The translations under genes were made by a program, and so were the position numbers. 64,000 nucleotides of DNA, from positions 2,480,001 to 2,544,000 of the forward strand of contig NZ_CP081862.1 of the NCBI RefSeq assembly GCF_019797765.1, written 5' to 3'. This stretch comes from Cellulomonas sp. C5510 (GTDB taxonomy: Bacteria; Actinomycetota; Actinomycetes; Actinomycetales; Cellulomonadaceae). Shown here in pieces: positions 16,359-25,151 of the stretch; within the stretch, counting starts at the first letter, position 1, and each line of letters opens with the position of its first letter. The notes beneath the pieces were generated by a model. That model was not told where the DNA came from. It saw only the letters and a program-made list of their open reading frames with translations, and made no database searches.

Positions 16359-17255
16359 ATGAGCTCCGTCCTGTACGACCAGCCCGGCCCGCGCGCCCGC
16401 CGGCGGGAACGCATCGGCTCGGTCGCCGGCGCGCTCGCGCTGATCGTCCTGCTCGCCCTGGCCTACCGGTACGCCGAGCAGCGCGGCCTGTTCGGGGCCG
16501 ACCGCTGGGACGTCCTCTACGACCCGCCCAAGAACCAGACCGCCGAGGACGTCTGGCGCTCCATGGTCGTCGTCGGGCTCGGCGCGACCCTGCGCGCGGC
16601 GGTGGTCGCCGCGCCGCTCGCCCTGGTGCTCGGGCTGGTGCTCGCGATGTGGCGCACCACCCGGATCGGCTGGCTGCGCGCGCCCGCGACCGTCGTCATC
16701 GAGCTGTTCCGCGGCCTGCCCGTGCTGCTGATGATGCTGTTCGCGCTGCTCGGCTTCGGGTGGGACGCGTTCGCCGCCGTGGTGTTCGGTCTCACCGTGT
16801 ACAACATGGCGATCATCGCCGAGATCCTGCGGGCGGGCCTGGCCTCGCTGCCCCGCGGCCAGTCGGAGGCGGCCGCGGCGATCGGGCTGTCGCGGTGGCA
16901 GACGATGCGCCTCGTGCTGCTCCCGCAGGCGGTGCGGACCATGCTCCCGAGCCTCGTCGCGCAGCTCGTCGTGCTGCTCAAGGACTCGTCGCTCGGGTTC
17001 ATCGTGGGCTACCCCGAGCTGCTCAAGGCCATGCAGAACAACGCCCAGTACTTCGGGAACCGGTACTACGTGGCGCTGTTCGTGCTCGGCGCGGGCACCT
17101 ACCTCGTGGTGAACCTGTCGCTGACGCGGCTCGCGGTGTGGTTGCAGGGCCGCAGCGCGCGCACCGCCGGGCGCTCCGGCACGGACCCGGCGCTCACCGC
17201 GGCGGCGGCCGCGACCGCCGGCGGGGGCCCTGGGGGTACCGGGTCGGCGGTCTGA
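16359..17255 (+). CDS. gluD: Glutamate-type ABC transporter permease
   Basis: A 298-residue permease (MSSVLYDQPGPRARRRERIG). It has a basic cytoplasmic N-terminus, an extra N-terminal helix, a periplasmic stretch around DRWDVLYDPPKNQTAEDVW, then the channel domain with VIELFRGLPVLLMMLFALLG and the EAA loop QSEAAAAIGLSRWQTMRLVL. The C-terminal ~35 residues are Gly/Ala-rich and probably disordered. A GAGGGGG site lies 7 nt before the ATG. It is the last gene of the gluABCD operon and converges on rny across 56 bp. Confidence 0.93.
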   Translation: MSSVLYDQPGPRARRRERIGSVAGALALIVLLALAYRYAEQRGLFGADRWDVLYDPPKNQTAEDVWRSMVVVGLGATLRAAVVAAPLALVLGLVLAMWRTTRIGWLRAPATVVIELFRGLPVLLMMLFALLGFGWDAFAAVVFGLTVYNMAIIAEILRAGLASLPRGQSEAAAAIGLSRWQTMRLVLLPQAVRTMLPSLVAQLVVLLKDSSLGFIVGYPELLKAMQNNAQYFGNRYYVALFVLGAGTYLVVNLSLTRLAVWLQGRSARTAGRSGTDPALTAAAAATAGGGPGGTGSAV

Positions 17256-17311
17256 CGGTCCGGCGGCACGGCGGCGCTCCTGCGGGACGGCGGTCCGCGG
17301 GCGCGCGCGGG

Positions 17312-18859
17312 TCAGCCGGCGGTCGCGCTCGCGCGCACCTCGCGCACCACCGTCACGGTGATCTCGCCCGGGTAGGACAGGTCCCGCTCGATGTGCCGGG
17401 CGATCTCCACCGCGAGCTGCCCGAGGTCGGTGTCCGGGACCTGCGACGGCTCCACGACGACCCGCATCTCCCGCCCGGCCGCCATGGCCAGCGCACGACG
17501 CACGCCCGCGTGGCCGGCGACGAGCTCCTCGAGCTTCTCCAGCCGCTCGACGTGCTGGTCGACGTCCTCGCGGCGGGCACCCGGGCGGGACGCCGACATG
17601 GCGTCCGCCACCTGGACCAGCACGGCCTCGACCGTCTCCGCGGGCACCTCGTCGTGGTGCGCGGCGATCGCGTTGACCACTGCCGGCGACTCGCCGTGGC
17701 GCTCCGCCAGCGCCGCGCCGACCGTCGCGTGGGTGCCGGGCACCTCCCCGGTGAGCGCCTTGCCGACGTCGTGCAGCAGCGCGGCACGGCGCGCGACCTC
17801 GACGTCCGCACCGAGCTCCCCGGCGACCTGCGCCGCCAGCAGCGCCGTCTCGACCACGTGGTCCAGCACGTTCTGCCCGAACGAGGTGCGCAGCCGCAGG
17901 CGGCCCAGCACGCGCACGAGCTCGGTGTCCAGACCGCGGACGCCGGCACGCTCGGCCGCCGCGAGCCCGGCGTCGTCCGCGCGGTCGTCGGCGCCCGCGA
18001 CCGCCTCGGCGTACGCGGCCTCGATGCGCTGCGGGTTGATCCGCCCGTCCGCCATGAGCGCCTCGAGGGCGACCTGGGCGACCTCGCGGCGGTCCGCGTC
18101 GAAGCACGAGAGCACGACGGCGTCGGGTGCGTCGTCGACCAGCACGTTGACACCGGTGAGCGCCTCGAACAGCCGGATGTTGCGGCCCTCCTTGCCGATG
18201 ATCCGGCCCTTCATCTCGTCCGACGGCAGCGGCAGCAGCGTCACGGTGCTCTGGCTGCTCGTCGCGACCGCCGTGCGCTGTGCGGCGGTCGCGAGGACCC
18301 GCCGCGCCCGGGCGTCCCCGGTGCGCCGAGCCTGCGCCTCGATGCGGCGGACCGTCGCGGCGGCGGACGCCTGGGCCTCCGCCGTGACCCGGCGCACCAG
18401 CTCCGCGCGCGCCTCCTCGGCGGTGAGCCCCGAGGCCGCCTCGAGCTGGTCGAGCGCCTCCCGCTCGGCGCGGGACCGCACCTCCGCCGCCTCGCGCGCG
18501 GCGGATGCCCGCAGCTCCGCCGCGTCCCGCTCGGCGGCCGCCCGCGCGTCCGCCGCGCCGCGCCGGAGCTCCTCCGCGGCCTCCCGCGCTGCCGCGGCTG
18601 CGCGCTCCTGCTCGGCGGCCGCCCGCTCGCGCGCCGTGGCCGCACGCTCCGCGACCGCCGCGGACTCCTCACGCCCTGTGGCACGGACCTCGCGACGCTG
18701 CGCGTCCGCCAGGGAGGCGCGCGCCTCGTCGCGGATGGACTGCACGTCCTCGTGCGCCTGCCGGCGGACCGCTGCCGCCTCCCGCCGGGCGACGAGCACG
18801 AGCACCAGGGCGACGAGGCACGCCAGCAGGAGGCCGATGACGACCGCGACGTCCTGCAC
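17312..18859 (-). CDS. rny: Ribonuclease Y
   Basis: A membrane-anchored endoribonuclease that initiates mRNA decay. The order is typical: an N-terminal transmembrane helix (VAVVIGLLLACLVALVLVLV), a long Ala/Glu/Arg coiled coil of ~170 residues, a KH domain (DEMKGRIIGKEGRNIRLFEA) and an HD domain (AALLHDVGKALTGEVPGTHA). I chose the GTG at 18859 (515 aa) because GAGGAG sits 7 nt upstream; an in-frame GTG at 18865 would leave only 1 nt of spacing. The gene lies downstream of recA-recX on the same strand, an arrangement seen in many actinobacteria. Confidence 0.93.
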   Translation of the reverse strand: MQDVAVVIGLLLACLVALVLVLVARREAAAVRRQAHEDVQSIRDEARASLADAQRREVRATGREESAAVAERAATARERAAAEQERAAAAAREAAEELRRGAADARAAAERDAAELRASAAREAAEVRSRAEREALDQLEAASGLTAEEARAELVRRVTAEAQASAAATVRRIEAQARRTGDARARRVLATAAQRTAVATSSQSTVTLLPLPSDEMKGRIIGKEGRNIRLFEALTGVNVLVDDAPDAVVLSCFDADRREVAQVALEALMADGRINPQRIEAAYAEAVAGADDRADDAGLAAAERAGVRGLDTELVRVLGRLRLRTSFGQNVLDHVVETALLAAQVAGELGADVEVARRAALLHDVGKALTGEVPGTHATVGAALAERHGESPAVVNAIAAHHDEVPAETVEAVLVQVADAMSASRPGARREDVDQHVERLEKLEELVAGHAGVRRALAMAAGREMRVVVEPSQVPDTDLGQLAVEIARHIERDLSYPGEITVTVVREVRASATAG

Positions 18860-18865
18860 GGGCAC

Positions 18866-19163
18866 GCTCCTCGTCCGGGACGGGCCGAGGCCGGGAGGCC
18901 CTGGCGACTGGGATCGGTTCGGTCGCGCGGGCCGTCGGGCACCGCTCGGCGCGGCGCGCCCGGCTGCCGGCACGACGGTCCATTCTCCACCCCGCCCCGG
19001 GCGTCACGACGCACGACGCACGGACGGGGGCGAGCCGCCGTGCGGCACCGCGGGCGTGCCGGCGACGAGCCGGGCCGCCTGCGCCCGGACGGCGCACGCG
19101 ATGACGATCGCTGCGACCGCCGAGCACGGTGGTCGGCGCGGGCGACGGGGCTCGGCGCCGGCG
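18866..19163. other. 298-bp gap between recX and rny
   Basis: No convincing gene is seen. The GAGGAG ribosome site of rny is at the left end. Otherwise the stretch is GC-rich with short imperfect inverted repeats near 19110-19135 (GACCGCC facing GGTGGTC), which could be a weak recX terminator. Confidence 0.4.
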
Positions 19164-20345
19164 TCAGCCGTCGAGGTCCGCGGCCTCCGCCGCCAGCTCC
19201 TCGCGCACGACGCGGGCGACGAGCTCGCCGCCGTAGCCCTTGCGGCCGAGCGCGCCGTACGCGCGCCGCAGCCGCGTCTCCCGGTCGAGGCCGCGCGTGG
19301 CGGAGAGCTTCTTGCGGGCGAGCGCGCGCGCCGCCCGTTCCTCGTCCTCGTCGTCCACCTGCGCGAGCGCGTCGCGGGCGGTCACGTCGTCGACGCCGCG
19401 GCGCCGCAGCTCCTGCGCGATGCCGCGCCGCGACATCCCCCGTTCGGCGTGCCGGGTGCGGACGAGCATCTCGGCGTACGCGCTGTCGTCCACGAGCCCC
19501 ACGTCCGTGAAACGGTCGAGCACCCGCTCGGCGACCTCTTCCGGGACGTCCTTGCGTGCCATCGCCTCGGCGAGCTGCGCCCGGCTGCGCGGCGCCCCGG
19601 TCAGCAGGCGCAACGCGACGGACCGTGCGACCGACTCGGGGTCGGGCTCGGCGTCCGTCGCCGCGGGGCCGCTCGCCGGGGGCTCGCCCGCCGGTGCCCT
19701 GCGCCGCCCCCGCGTGGGGCGTGGGCCTCCCGCGCCGGAACGGCTCCGGGACGACCCGGGACCACGGTCGGCATCCCCCTCGTCGGACGGGACGCCGCCG
19801 ACGTCCCGGGAGCCTGCCGACCGGCCACGCGCTCCGGACGCCCGCCGCGCGGAGGTCGGACCGTCGCCGGTCGGCCGGGCGAGGACCTCGGCCACGCGTT
19901 CCGCGAGCTCGGCGGCGGTGGGGCGCACCGAGGGGTGAGTGGCGGAACGAGCGCTGGGCCGCTCGGCAGCGGTCGTGTCGGCGGCCGGCCCGTGCTCAGC
20001 GGGCATCCGGGCGGGACGGTCGTGAACTCGCTCGGACACGTCCTGCCATGCCGACCGCTCGGGCGCGTCCTGCGATGCCGGCCGCTCGGGCACGTCCTCC
20101 CACACGGACGGCACGGGTCGGTCGTCGTCCCACACGGAGGGCGCGACGTGCCGCTCGGGCGCCTCGGCTGCTGCGGCCGGGCGGTCGTCCCGCACTGCCG
20201 GCTCGTCGTCCCAGGCCGACGGGTCGGCCGCGGAGCGGTCGTCCCACGCCGACCCGTCAGCGGCCTCCGGGACGTCCCACGGCCCGGGCCGGCCGGACGC
20301 ACCGCGTCCGGCCGGCCGCGCGACCTGATCGTGCTCGGCCGGCAT
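19164..20345 (-). CDS. recX: RecX regulatory protein with long disordered N-terminal extension
   Basis: A 393-residue protein. Residues ~234-390 are a normal RecX domain of three-helix repeats (SVALRLLTGAPRSRAQLAEA, VGLVDDSAYAEMLVRTRH, RGMSRRGIAQELRRRGVDD), which binds and restrains RecA filaments. RecX usually has about 150-220 residues. The extra ~230 residues are acidic, Pro/Ala-rich and carry six Trp motifs: PWDV, SAWDD twice, SVWDD, SVWED and SAWQD, at residues 23, 34, 45, 72, 82 and 100. The N-terminal MPAEHD recurs as MPAEHG at residue 114. The ATG shares its A with the recA stop (TGATG), supporting the long start by translational coupling. The role of the extension is unknown. Confidence 0.9.
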   Translation of the reverse strand: MPAEHDQVARPAGRGASGRPGPWDVPEAADGSAWDDRSAADPSAWDDEPAVRDDRPAAAAEAPERHVAPSVWDDDRPVPSVWEDVPERPASQDAPERSAWQDVSERVHDRPARMPAEHGPAADTTAAERPSARSATHPSVRPTAAELAERVAEVLARPTGDGPTSARRASGARGRSAGSRDVGGVPSDEGDADRGPGSSRSRSGAGGPRPTRGRRRAPAGEPPASGPAATDAEPDPESVARSVALRLLTGAPRSRAQLAEAMARKDVPEEVAERVLDRFTDVGLVDDSAYAEMLVRTRHAERGMSRRGIAQELRRRGVDDVTARDALAQVDDEDEERAARALARKKLSATRGLDRETRLRRAYGALGRKGYGGELVARVVREELAAEAADLDG

Positions 20346-21385
20346 CAGAAGTCGACCTTCACCTCCGCGCCGGCCGGGACGTCGACCTTCGCACCGATGC
20401 CGAGCTTCTCCTTGATCTTCTTCTCGATCTCCGCCGCCAGGTCCGGGTTGTCACGCAGGAACCCGCGCGCGTTCTCCTTGCCCTGACCGAGCTGGTCGCC
20501 CTCGTAGGTGAACCAGGAGCCGGACTTGCGGATGAAGCCGTGCTCCACACCCATGTCGATGAGGCCGCCCTCACGGGAGATGCCGACGCCGTAGAGGATG
20601 TCGAACTCGGCCTGCTTGAACGGCGGCGCCATCTTGTTCTTGACGATCTTGACGCGGGTGCGGTTGCCGACCGCGTCCGACCCCTCCTTGAGGGTCTCGA
20701 TGCGCCGGATGTCCATGCGCACGGAGGCGTAGAACTTGAGCGCCTTGCCACCGGTCGTCGTCTCGGGCGAGCCGAAGAACACGCCGATCTTCTCGCGCAG
20801 CTGGTTGATGAAGATCGCCGTCGTCCCGGAGGCGTTGAGCGCACCGGTGATCTTGCGCAGCGCCTGCGACATGAGGCGGGCCTGGAGGCCGACGTGGCTG
20901 TCGCCCATCTCGCCCTCGATCTCCGCCTTGGGCACGAGCGCCGCGACGGAGTCGATGACGATGATGTCGATCGCACCCGAGCGGATCAGCATGTCCATGA
21001 TCTCGAGCGCCTGCTCACCGGTGTCCGGCTGGGAGACGAGCAGGGCGTCGGTGTCGACACCCAGCTTCTTCGCGTAGTCCGGGTCCAGCGCGTGCTCGGC
21101 GTCGATGAACGCCGCGATGCCGCCGGCGCGCTGCGCGTTCGCGACGGCGTGGAGCGCGACGGTCGTCTTGCCGGAGGACTCCGGGCCGTACACCTCGACG
21201 ACGCGGCCCTTGGGCAGGCCACCGATGCCGAGCGCGACGTCGAGGGCGATCGAGCCGGTCGGGATCACCTCGACAGGGGCACGCCCCTCTTCGCCGAGGC
21301 GCATGATCGAGCCCTTGCCGAACTGGCGGTCGATCTGGCTGAGTGCGGCCTCGAGGGCCTTCTCGCGGTCCTGGGGAGCGGGCAT
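20345..21385 (-). CDS. recA: Recombinase RecA
   Basis: A 346-residue recombinase that forms filaments on single-stranded DNA for homologous recombination and LexA self-cleavage. Walker [10 protein letters not shown], motif [20 protein letters not shown], Walker [12 protein letters not shown]1/L2 region [20 protein letters not shown] and [20 protein letters not shown] are all canonical. A GAGGTG ribosome site precedes the ATG. An SOS box lies about 190 bp upstream at 21574-21587. recX overlaps the stop codon. No intein is present. Confidence 0.99.
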   Translation of the reverse strand: MPAPQDREKALEAALSQIDRQFGKGSIMRLGEEGRAPVEVIPTGSIALDVALGIGGLPKGRVVEVYGPESSGKTTVALHAVANAQRAGGIAAFIDAEHALDPDYAKKLGVDTDALLVSQPDTGEQALEIMDMLIRSGAIDIIVIDSVAALVPKAEIEGEMGDSHVGLQARLMSQALRKITGALNASGTTAIFINQLREKIGVFFGSPETTTGGKALKFYASVRMDIRRIETLKEGSDAVGNRTRVKIVKNKMAPPFKQAEFDILYGVGISREGGLIDMGVEHGFIRKSGSWFTYEGDQLGQGKENARGFLRDNPDLAAEIEKKIKEKLGIGAKVDVPAGAEVKVDF

Positions 21386-21573
21386 GTCACACCTCGTCGT
21401 CTCGTGCAGCGTCGCGCTGCGCCTGCGGGGGCTGGTCTCCGTGTCGTGCTGTGACGCTATGCCCGACCACCGACATGCACCCCGCGTCGTCCACAGGCCC
21501 CGCCGCCGTCCCACCTGTGGACGGCTCCGCGGCCCGCGCCCGACCCGCGGCGCGTCACGTCGGCCACAGTACC

Positions 21574-21587
21574 CGAACACCTGTTCG
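21574..21587 (-). promoter_or_regulatory. LexA SOS box upstream of recA
   Basis: CGAACACCTGTTCG matches the Gram-positive/actinobacterial LexA consensus CGAAC-N4-GTTCG with perfect arms. It lies in the recA upstream region, so recA is expected to be induced by DNA damage. Confidence 0.85.
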
Positions 21588-21623
21588 ACTCGACATCCGC
21601 GCGCCCCGGCGTGTCGTGCGGCG

Positions 21624-22448
21624 TCAGACGAGGCCCGACAGCCCCTCCGCCTCCCCCAGCCGCACCGCCTGGCCCGGCGCCAGCAGCAGCGGCCGCGCGC
21701 GCGCCCCGCGGTCCAGCGCCCGGGCGAACGCCGGGCCCGCGCGGTCCATCCACCCGGGCGGCAGCCGGCGCGAGGCCGGAGCGTGCAGCGTCCCCCAGTG
21801 CACCGGGACCGCCCAGCGCGCACCGACCTGCTCGCAGACCTCCGCGGCCTGGACGGGGTCCATGTGCCCGCCCGACAACCGCGGTCCCCAGCCGCCGACG
21901 GGCACGAGCGCGACGTCGAGCGGACCACCGGCCAGCTCCGGCAGGCGGCGCATCTGCGGGTAGGGCGCGGTGTCCCCGGCGAACCACACCCGCAGGCCGG
22001 GTGCCACCACGAGGAAGCCGTGCGCCGCGTTCGGCCGGTGCGGCATCGGCCGGTGCCCGTGCACCGCCGGCACCAGACGGACCCGGACGTCCGTCCCGGG
22101 CACCGTCCACCACTCCTCCGGCCCCAGCCCCACCGCGTCCAGGCCCTGGTGCGCGAGCCAGTGCGCGTTGGCCCCGGCCGCCAGCACGGGCACCCCGGGG
22201 AGCAGCCGGAGAGACCCGAGCTCCGCGTGGTCGTGGTGCAGGTGGGACACCAGGACCGCGCTCGGACCCGCCCAGTCCGCGGCTCGGGGGGCGGGCGCCC
22301 GGCGGCGCAGCAACCCGGCGTGGGGGCGCAGGAGCGGGTCCGTGAGCAGGCGGGCGCCGCCGACGTCGAGCACGACCGTCGCGTGCCCGAGCCACCGCAG
22401 GGTCGCCCCGGCCGCCGGGGCGGTCCCGGGGGCGGCGCCGGAGGTCAC
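21624..22448 (-). CDS. MBL-fold metal-dependent hydrolase (UlaG-like)
   Basis: A 274-residue protein from a GTG at 22448. The metallo-beta-lactamase fold is shown by [20 protein letters not shown] at the start, the metal motif [11 protein letters not shown] (HxHxDH), a later His in [10 protein letters not shown], and the Asp in [13 protein letters not shown]. The family includes UlaG-like lactonases and NAPE-PLD-like phospholipases; the substrate cannot be told. Its start overlaps the stop of the membrane phosphodiesterase gene by 4 nt (GTGA), suggesting a linked role in phosphoester or lipid metabolism (inference). Confidence 0.85.
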   Translation of the reverse strand: MTSGAAPGTAPAAGATLRWLGHATVVLDVGGARLLTDPLLRPHAGLLRRRAPAPRAADWAGPSAVLVSHLHHDHAELGSLRLLPGVPVLAAGANAHWLAHQGLDAVGLGPEEWWTVPGTDVRVRLVPAVHGHRPMPHRPNAAHGFLVVAPGLRVWFAGDTAPYPQMRRLPELAGGPLDVALVPVGGWGPRLSGGHMDPVQAAEVCEQVGARWAVPVHWGTLHAPASRRLPPGWMDRAGPAFARALDRGARARPLLLAPGQAVRLGEAEGLSGLV

Positions 22449-24727
22449 GAGCCGTCCCCGGGACGGAGCCGCCCCGCGGGCCCCGCTGCCGGCGCCGCAC
22501 CTTCCTCCCCGGCGGCAGCAGGCGGCGTGGCGTCCCGGCGGAGCCCGAGCGCGGTGGCCCAGCGCAGCAGCTGGTGGTGGACCCGGTCGGCGCCGACGGC
22601 GATGCGCTCGCCGTCCACGTCCTCGAGCAGGTCGTCGTCGACCGGCAGCTCCGCGGGGTGCAGGAGGACCGCCCGGTTCTGCGGGCCCCCGAGACCGCCG
22701 TGCGAGCCGACCTGGCCCTCGAAGGCGTGCACCCGCCCGCCGGGCGTGACGTCGGAGAGGACCACGAGGTCCCCGACGTGGCCCAGGCGCCCGAGCCGCC
22801 GGAGGTCCGCCGTGGCGCGGGGACCGTAGCGGGCCACCGGGTCGGTGCCGTCCACCGCGGGCAGGCCGTCCGCCCCGTCGGGCTCGAGCCACGCGATGCC
22901 ACCGGTCCCCACCGCGGCGAGCCCGCGCGCGGCGGTGTCGACGAGCACGAGGCCGATGCCCGGCGTCGAGGCGAGTCCGCGGACCAGTCCCGGCCAGCGC
23001 GTCTCGATCTCCTCCAGCACCAGGCGCCGGGGCTCGCGCGGGAACCAGACCATGCCGAGGTTGCCCGAGCCGGTCACCGCGACCTCGGGGGGTGGGGCAC
23101 CGTCCCCGGCCGCGGTGCGCTCGCCGTCCCGCCGGTCCTTGCCGGGAGGACCGAGCACGACCGCGCGGTCCTCCCCGTGGCGCGAGGCCGCGGAGGACAG
23201 GAAGGCGTTGAGCGGCCCCCACTCCTCGTCGGAGGCGGCCTGGACGGCGTCGACCTCCGGGGCACCGCCCGGGCCCCCGTGCCGCGCCCCGGCGCGCCCT
23301 CCGCCCGCGCCCCCGGCAGCGCCGGGCGTCCCGCCCCACGACGGCTCCTCGCGGCCGGCGGACACGAGGCGCCGCACGGCCTCGACCAGCGGCTCGCCGG
23401 CGACCTGCGCGAACGTCGGGCCGAGCGCCTGCCCGTGGTCGGACAGCACGACCACCCGGTAGTCGCGCGGGGCCGCGGCGGCGACCCGCTGCAGCGTGTC
23501 CAGCACTCCGTCGAGACCGTCGAGCGCACGCAGCGACTCCGGTCGGGTGGGCCCGGCGTGGTGGGCGATCTCGTCGTAGTCGACCAGGTCGACGAACACC
23601 ACGGGCGCACCGCGGACGAGCTGCTCGGCGACGAGGGACGTCGCGAGGTCACGCAGCAGCACGTTCGTGACACCGCGCAGCACCACGTACCAGCCGCGGC
23701 GCGGCACCCGCGGACGCACGTCGCGGACCCGCTGGCGACGGCCCTGGTAGAGCTCCTTGACCATCTCCCCGACGGTGAGCGTCACGGCGCGCGCCAGCAC
23801 GAAGGGGCTCGCGAAGAACCGGAGGTAGGAGGTCCCCGGGCCGATGCCGCGCCGGGCCTGGCTCATGACGAGGAGCTGCCGGGCGGCGTCGCCGGAGAAC
23901 ATCGTCGACACGGCCGCTCCCCCGTCGGCCAGCAGCCCGCGGCCGTCGGACAGCCGCCGTTCGACCATCGCGGCGTCGTCGGGGTGGTTGGTGACGACGA
24001 GCCGGCCCGCCTCACGGTCCCACCACCGGAACGAGGGGATCGCGTCGGCGGCGCCGTGCAGCAGCCCGGCCTGGCTCGCGGGCGTGGTCGAGGGCGCCTG
24101 CGCCCACCAGCTCGTCAGCCGGTGGCTGCCGGACTCGAGCCAGCGCGCCATCGTGGGGGCCAGCCCGGCGTCGAGAGCCTGCTCCAGCACCGCCGTGCCC
24201 ACGCCGTCGAGCTGGACGACCAGCAGCCCGGGCGGGCGGTGGTCGGGGACGGCGCCGCCGCCCTCCCCCGCGCGGCGTGCCCGCGCGCGGGCGCGCCGCA
24301 GGACGTCCCCGACGACGTAGTCCGAGTCGGACGCGCCCCACACCCAGCGGCCCACCGCCATGACGCAGGCCGTGATGACGAGCACCTGGACGACGGCCCA
24401 CGCGCTGCGCACCTCGAGGCCCGGGCCGAGCGAGAGCGCCAGCCACACGACCGCCACCTGCGCGCCGAGCCCGGCGACCAGCGCCCCCATGGCACCGCCC
24501 ACCCGCGCGAGCACGCGCAGCGGCGGGCGCAGCACCAGGTCCCCCGCGCCGACCAGCAGCGCGGCGAGCACCACCGCGCCGGGGTTGGTCGCCCGGACCC
24601 CGTCCACCACCGCGATGGCGACGCCCAGGCCGACGGCCGTCGTGACCAGCCCGAGCAGTGCGTCGCCGACGTCGCTGAGCGTGACCGACCACCAGCCACG
24701 ACGCGGGCGCGGGTCGTCGGACGGCAC
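22445..24727 (-). CDS. Membrane-anchored alkaline-phosphatase-superfamily phosphodiesterase
   Basis: A 760-residue protein. About four transmembrane helices occupy residues ~20-125 (LLGLVTTAVGLGVAIAVVDG, VVLAALLVGAGDLVL, QVAVVWLALSLGPG, VVQVLVITACVMAVGRWVW). The remainder is an alkaline phosphatase-like domain: LLVVQLDGVGTAVLEQAL supplies the first metal Asp, WWAQAPSTTPASQAG the nucleophile region, VFVDLVDYDEIAHHAGP and VVVLSDHGQALGPTF further metal ligands. Actinobacterial homologues are often called alkaline phosphatase or phage holin-like because of the membrane part. It is coupled to the MBL-fold hydrolase gene. The likely activity is hydrolysis of a phosphodiester near the membrane; the substrate is unknown. 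Confidence 0.83.
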   Translation of the reverse strand: MPSDDPRPRRGWWSVTLSDVGDALLGLVTTAVGLGVAIAVVDGVRATNPGAVVLAALLVGAGDLVLRPPLRVLARVGGAMGALVAGLGAQVAVVWLALSLGPGLEVRSAWAVVQVLVITACVMAVGRWVWGASDSDYVVGDVLRRARARARRAGEGGGAVPDHRPPGLLVVQLDGVGTAVLEQALDAGLAPTMARWLESGSHRLTSWWAQAPSTTPASQAGLLHGAADAIPSFRWWDREAGRLVVTNHPDDAAMVERRLSDGRGLLADGGAAVSTMFSGDAARQLLVMSQARRGIGPGTSYLRFFASPFVLARAVTLTVGEMVKELYQGRRQRVRDVRPRVPRRGWYVVLRGVTNVLLRDLATSLVAEQLVRGAPVVFVDLVDYDEIAHHAGPTRPESLRALDGLDGVLDTLQRVAAAAPRDYRVVVLSDHGQALGPTFAQVAGEPLVEAVRRLVSAGREEPSWGGTPGAAGGAGGGRAGARHGGPGGAPEVDAVQAASDEEWGPLNAFLSSAASRHGEDRAVVLGPPGKDRRDGERTAAGDGAPPPEVAVTGSGNLGMVWFPREPRRLVLEEIETRWPGLVRGLASTPGIGLVLVDTAARGLAAVGTGGIAWLEPDGADGLPAVDGTDPVARYGPRATADLRRLGRLGHVGDLVVLSDVTPGGRVHAFEGQVGSHGGLGGPQNRAVLLHPAELPVDDDLLEDVDGERIAVGADRVHHQLLRWATALGLRRDATPPAAAGEEGAAPAAGPAGRLRPGDGS

Positions 24728-24793
24728 GGTCCCAGCCTGCCACGCGGGCGCCGCCCGCGGACCGGTCCCGCCGACCTCCGCGACAGCGCCGGT

Positions 24794-25027
24794 TCAGCGG
24801 CGCGGCGGTGCCTGCCGGTGGCGGTCGGCGCCCCAGCGCTGCGGGTCGGGGACGTCCAGCTCGTCGCACAGCGCGTGCCACACGTCCCGGGGCTCCACTC
24901 CGGCGTCCAGCGCCTGCTCCGCCGTGCGGCCGTCGAGCCGCGGCAGGACGAGCTCGTGCACGAGCACCCGGCCGTGGGCGCTGCCGAGCACCTCGTCGAC
25001 CAGCTGCCAGAACTCCCGGTACCGCAC
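24794..25027 (-). CDS. DUF3046 protein
   Basis: A 77-residue protein from a GTG at 25027 (VRYREFWQLVDEVLGSAHGR). The REFW start, VLVHELVLPRLDGRTAEQAL and DVWHALCDELDVP..RW segments match DUF3046, a small actinobacterial family usually encoded close to recA and recX. GGGAGG lies upstream of the start. No function is known; the compact helical domain with conserved Trp residues suggests a binding protein. Confidence 0.88.
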   Translation of the reverse strand: MRYREFWQLVDEVLGSAHGRVLVHELVLPRLDGRTAEQALDAGVEPRDVWHALCDELDVPDPQRWGADRHRQAPPRR

Positions 25028-25139
25028 CGCGCCTCCCGTCCCTCCGCCGGGGCGGTCCACCGGACCGCCCCGGCCGAGCGTACGTGCGCGGCGCGCCCGG
25101 CTCACACCGGCCGGCAGGGCGGCTGTCGGTGGCCCGCGC

Positions 25140-25145
25140 CAGAAT
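25140..25145 (+). promoter_or_regulatory. -10 element, probable leaderless promoter of lhr
   Basis: CAGAAT with 6 nt to the GTG at 25152; it faces away from the DUF3046 gene. Confidence 0.4.
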
Positions 25146-25151
25146 GACGGG

